In this document: positions 22,413 to 24,532 of the stretch, piece after piece | Position numbering within the stretch: the first letter of the stretch is position 1 | How the letters are laid out: each line of letters opens with the position of its first letter | Assembly (NCBI GenBank): GCA_900757505.1 | Contig: CAAEOE010000051.1 | Coordinates: 1 to 24,532 of the forward strand | Source: an uncultured Collinsella sp. | GTDB lineage: Bacteria; Actinomycetota; Coriobacteriia; Coriobacteriales; Coriobacteriaceae | Length of the DNA stretch: 24,532 nucleotides | Direction of reading: 5' to 3' | Notes under the pieces: model-generated | Told to the model about the DNA's origin: nothing | Databases searched by the model: none | What the model saw: the letters and a program-made list of their open reading frames with translations, nothing else | Made by a program: the position numbers and the translations under genes

Positions 22413-23375
22413 CTATTCTACCAACCCGAGCGATTCTGTCAACCTGCGAAGGAACTCGAGCGCGGAGCGAGCTGCGGCGTCGGGCCCCTTGTCGGGCAGC
22501 GCCTCGGTTTCGCCGTCGGCCCTGGCGAACATCTCGGCGAGCTCGGATGCGGCGCGCGAGCGCGAGGAGCCCTCGGGTACCAAGCCGGAGTGCGCCACGA
22601 GCACGGTCGCGACCTCCTGCATGGCCGTATTCCCCATCCACTTCCTCCTGGTCGCCTTGGGAATTCCCACGGCGGCGACCCTTCGGGAGACGCCGCTGGA
22701 CGCCGAGCCCCGGGCGGCGCCCCTCTCGGCGAAGCAGTTGATCAGGCACGAGCCGTGCGCGGCGCAGTTGCGGACGGACTTCACGCGCTTGAGGTCGTAG
22801 TGGGAGGCCTCGAGGCGCCTGTCGCCCCATCGCCTGGCGCAGAAGCGCACGAAGTCGATGAGGGTGCCGAACGAGGTGAGCTCAAGGAAGGCCCAGGCAG
22901 GCATGTCGCCGGAGTACTTCGCGTAGAGGCTCGAGCTGTAGGGGCTGCGGCCGCTCATCTTGAGCTCGCGCAGGCGGTACTCCCTGTTTGCAGTGGTAAG
23001 CGATGCCATGTAGTCGGCCACGATGGCGTAGCCGTCCTCTCCACGGTCCTCCATCTCGCGAAGCAGTGTCACCTTCTGGAAATGCTCGATGTCGAGCGTC
23101 ATGCCGAGCAGGGCGTGGCGCAGCTCCTGGTCGAGCGCCGCGAGCAGGCGCAGCTGGCCGAAGTCGAGGTCTATGTAGCGGCCGTCGCGCGGGCCTCCCT
23201 CGTATTTCGAGAAGAGTTTGCGGTAGGATGCGAGCTTGAAGAAGTTGCACTTGTCGCGCAGGTAGTCCGCGGCCTCTTCCTCGGAACACAGCTCGAAGGC
23301 TACGCCCTTCTGCTTGAGGTGCTCTATCTGCTGCTCGATCGCGAGGATCGGCTTCCTATCGTGGGGTTCGGCCAT
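22413..23375 (-). CDS. Abi_2 family (AbiD/AbiF-type) HEPN abortive infection protein
   Basis: A 320-residue protein of the Abi_2 family (PF07751). Typical segments are IEQQIEHLKQKGVAF, AADYLRDKCNFFKLASYRKL, and then LDFGQLRLLAALDQELRHAL. SVRNCAAHGSC carries the HEPN RNase motif R-x4-H (Arg202, His207). The last 100 residues (after 215) are less conserved. AGGAG precedes ATG 23375. A 13-bp palindrome AGAAT-AGG-ATTCT lies 25 bp upstream. Family members abort phage infection, probably by RNA cleavage. AbiF-type genes are often paired with a small structured RNA, and two candidate units lie directly downstream here. Confidence 0.85.
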   Translation of the reverse strand: MAEPHDRKPILAIEQQIEHLKQKGVAFELCSEEEAADYLRDKCNFFKLASYRKLFSKYEGGPRDGRYIDLDFGQLRLLAALDQELRHALLGMTLDIEHFQKVTLLREMEDRGEDGYAIVADYMASLTTANREYRLRELKMSGRSPYSSSLYAKYSGDMPAWAFLELTSFGTLIDFVRFCARRWGDRRLEASHYDLKRVKSVRNCAAHGSCLINCFAERGAARGSASSGVSRRVAAVGIPKATRRKWMGNTAMQEVATVLVAHSGLVPEGSSRSRAASELAEMFARADGETEALPDKGPDAAARSALEFLRRLTESLGLVE

Positions 23376-23453
23376 GCTCGGTCTCCTGTCATTGATTTGA
23401 GAATCCTATTCTACCAGCATGTTTGCCCTGAATCCTGAAGGCCCGTTCGCCAA

Positions 23454-23522
23454 CTCATAAGCAAGCCGCCTGAGACTACTCACTTTGTTCACGAATGGCG
23501 AAGACCTGCGACCTGGGGTTTT
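23454..23522 (+). repeat. Dispersed repeat B, copy 2
   Basis: The second copy of the repeat at 16519-16588, about 80 bp upstream of the Abi start. In copy 1 the first predicted transcribed element is also about 80 bp away. Confidence 0.65.
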
Positions 23523-24333
23523 GCAAATGGCGCGCAAGCCACCCGCGTTAATTCACTTGCGATTGCAGCTGGCGGCTTGCAGGCAAAAGGGCGGTTGAGT
23601 TTCAAAACGGGCGTTTTCGGCGCCATCGAGCCTTCAAAGGCGACCCGCCGCGCACTTTGGGACAAAAACAAAAACTCAAAGCCCTGAGTTTGAAAAAAGT
23701 TTTTGAGGTTGTCCCAACTTTTGTCCCCGAAGCCGACGAAACGCGACATCGCGTCATTCGGCGGCACGCGTTCCGTGTCGATGCCGGAAACTGGGTGCAA
23801 CTGGAATGACGGGACGACAGAGCCAAAGCCATCGAATGGGAGTAGGACGACAGGGTTCTGACCTGCAATTTTGAGTGCCGCACTGTGCTGCTGAGTTTCG
23901 TTTCGTACGAAAGTCACGGCAAAGCCGCCAGCGACGGCGGTGAGTAAATACGATGATCTAGCCTCCGTTCCCATGTTGGGACGGAGGCTTTTTCTTTGGC
24001 TATTTACTCCCTTTCACCTGCGATTTCGCCATTTACTCCCCGCGTTTCAAGACAACAAAGTACAGGGCGGTATTCGGAGGAATGGGAGTAAGGATTCATC
24101 CCAAGTGGGTGGACGCGCGGTTTTTGTCCCCGAGGGCGAAACGAGGCCGTTTCGGGGTCCGCGAAACTCAAATCAAACTCAACAGGCTTTTTGGCGGTCT
24201 CTGCACAGCGTTTTCCCAGGTCGTTAATAGGGAGTAAAGAATCTCGCCGTCCCAATGAGGGGAGTATCCAGGGGAAATGCCGCCGTGTGCCGTCATATTC
24301 TATTTTTGATACTGATAAACTGGAATTTTCAAA
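23523..24333. other. Gene-free repeat region with GGGAGTAAA motifs
   Basis: I see no credible gene. The minus-strand frame 23489-23974 (161 codons) has an odd composition and reads through repeat B, so I leave it out. GGGAGTA-type motifs occur in both orientations at about 23838, 23942, 24003, 24033, 24085, 24229 and 24262. A near-palindromic stretch with TTTTTGTCCC-like words lies at 23660-23730. Such stretches look like Coriobacterial dispersed repeats. Confidence 0.5.
23960..23993 (+). terminator. Intrinsic terminator with no visible upstream gene
   Basis: AGCCTCCG-T-TCCC (23960-23972) pairs with GGGACGGAGGCT (23978-23989) with one bulged T and a 5-nt loop, followed by TTTTTCTTT. It is a strong plus-strand terminator. 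No plus-strand gene ends upstream, so an unannotated RNA may end here. Confidence 0.75.
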
Positions 24334-24532
24334 TTAATCTTTGCAAATAACCTTTGAATCTTCACCATCAATTACAATTCCCTGACGGTTGTTAATTGGG
24401 CATAGATTCAAATCCGAAAACTCAGTCATTATTCTCTCGGTAACTTTCTTAAATGGTGCTGTAAGATAATGCGGAAGAACATAGAAATCAATCAAATCAA
24501 GCCCTGCATCATCTTCTTGTGAGTAGTCCTCC
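24334..24532 (-). CDS. S51-type peptidase / class I glutamine amidotransferase-like protein (partial)
   Basis: The last 65 codons of a gene that runs off the right edge and ends in TAA at 24334. It reads DDAGLDLIDFYVLPHYLTAP, then FKKVTERIMTEFSDLNLCPI and DGEDSKVICKD. The GL-LIDFYVLPHY segment with its His is typical of the peptidase S51 (dipeptidase E-like) family. The stretch is strongly AT-rich compared with the rest of the window and looks recently imported from a low-GC donor. Confidence 0.7.
   Translation of the reverse strand, partial: EDYSQEDDAGLDLIDFYVLPHYLTAPFKKVTERIMTEFSDLNLCPINNRQGIVIDGEDSKVICKD

Noticed and set aside
23489..23974. Minus-strand frame of 161 codons in the repeat region
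   Set aside because: It has no ribosome site, runs through dispersed repeat B at its end and shows no domain; I treat it as repeat-derived.
24004..24255. Minus-strand frame of 83 codons
   Set aside because: It spans several GGGAGTA repeat motifs, lacks a ribosome site and has no recognisable domain.

Overview
The window comes from a GC-rich gut actinobacterium of the class Coriobacteriia, most likely Collinsella or a close relative. I infer this from the GC-rich codon use of the housekeeping genes, from the gene families present, and from dispersed repeats that I associate with Coriobacteria. I ran no database search.

Positions 1-8250 are an ordinary chromosomal backbone: the end of an unidentified gene with a strong terminator, a glycerol dehydrogenase-type gene (gldA), a four-cluster ferredoxin-like protein, the ribosome-associated ATPase/GTPase ychF with a small SdpI/DUF1648-type membrane protein, a divergent pair (small unknown gene and XRE regulator) sharing a perfect 24-bp palindrome, L-asparaginase (ansA) and GMP synthase (guaA).

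Positions 8250-12400 hold a candidate two-gene defence module. A KAP-family P-loop NTPase is followed after 9 bp by a DUF262/DUF1524 (GmrSD-like) nuclease. The pair sits between two diverged direct repeats of about 95-105 bp. The left repeat replaces the 3' end of a frameshifted relB-like antitoxin gene.

Positions 12400-14400 are a decaying imported cluster of three methyltransferase genes with a membrane-protein remnant. One is interrupted by an in-frame TAG and one is truncated. The cluster also cuts off a frameshifted DUF3800 gene. Just upstream of that DUF3800 gene is a promoter-hairpin-terminator unit that looks like a small RNA, preceded by two small HTH/excisionase-like genes.

Positions 15250-24530 are accessory DNA: an unidentified truncated gene with a second copy of the small-RNA hairpin, a broken GNAT acetyltransferase, the radical SAM mobile pair A and B, a TetR regulator, a divergent cupin/HxlR pair with a likely redox-type operator, a truncated GyrI-like domain, a YjdF/DUF2992 gene with a structured leader, and an Abi_2 (AbiD/AbiF-type) HEPN protein followed by two tandem terminator-like RNA hairpin units. 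A 960-bp gene-free repeat region and the 3' end of an AT-rich S51-type peptidase gene close the window.

Two dispersed repeats, A (15277-15372 and 22077-22175) and B (16519-16588 and 23454-23522), occur in the order A-cargo-B twice. The two cargos are the unknown gene with its hairpin RNA, and the Abi gene with its tandem hairpin RNAs. The most unusual parts of the window are these small RNA plus protein cassettes in a repeated slot, and the repeat-bounded KAP + DUF262 module.
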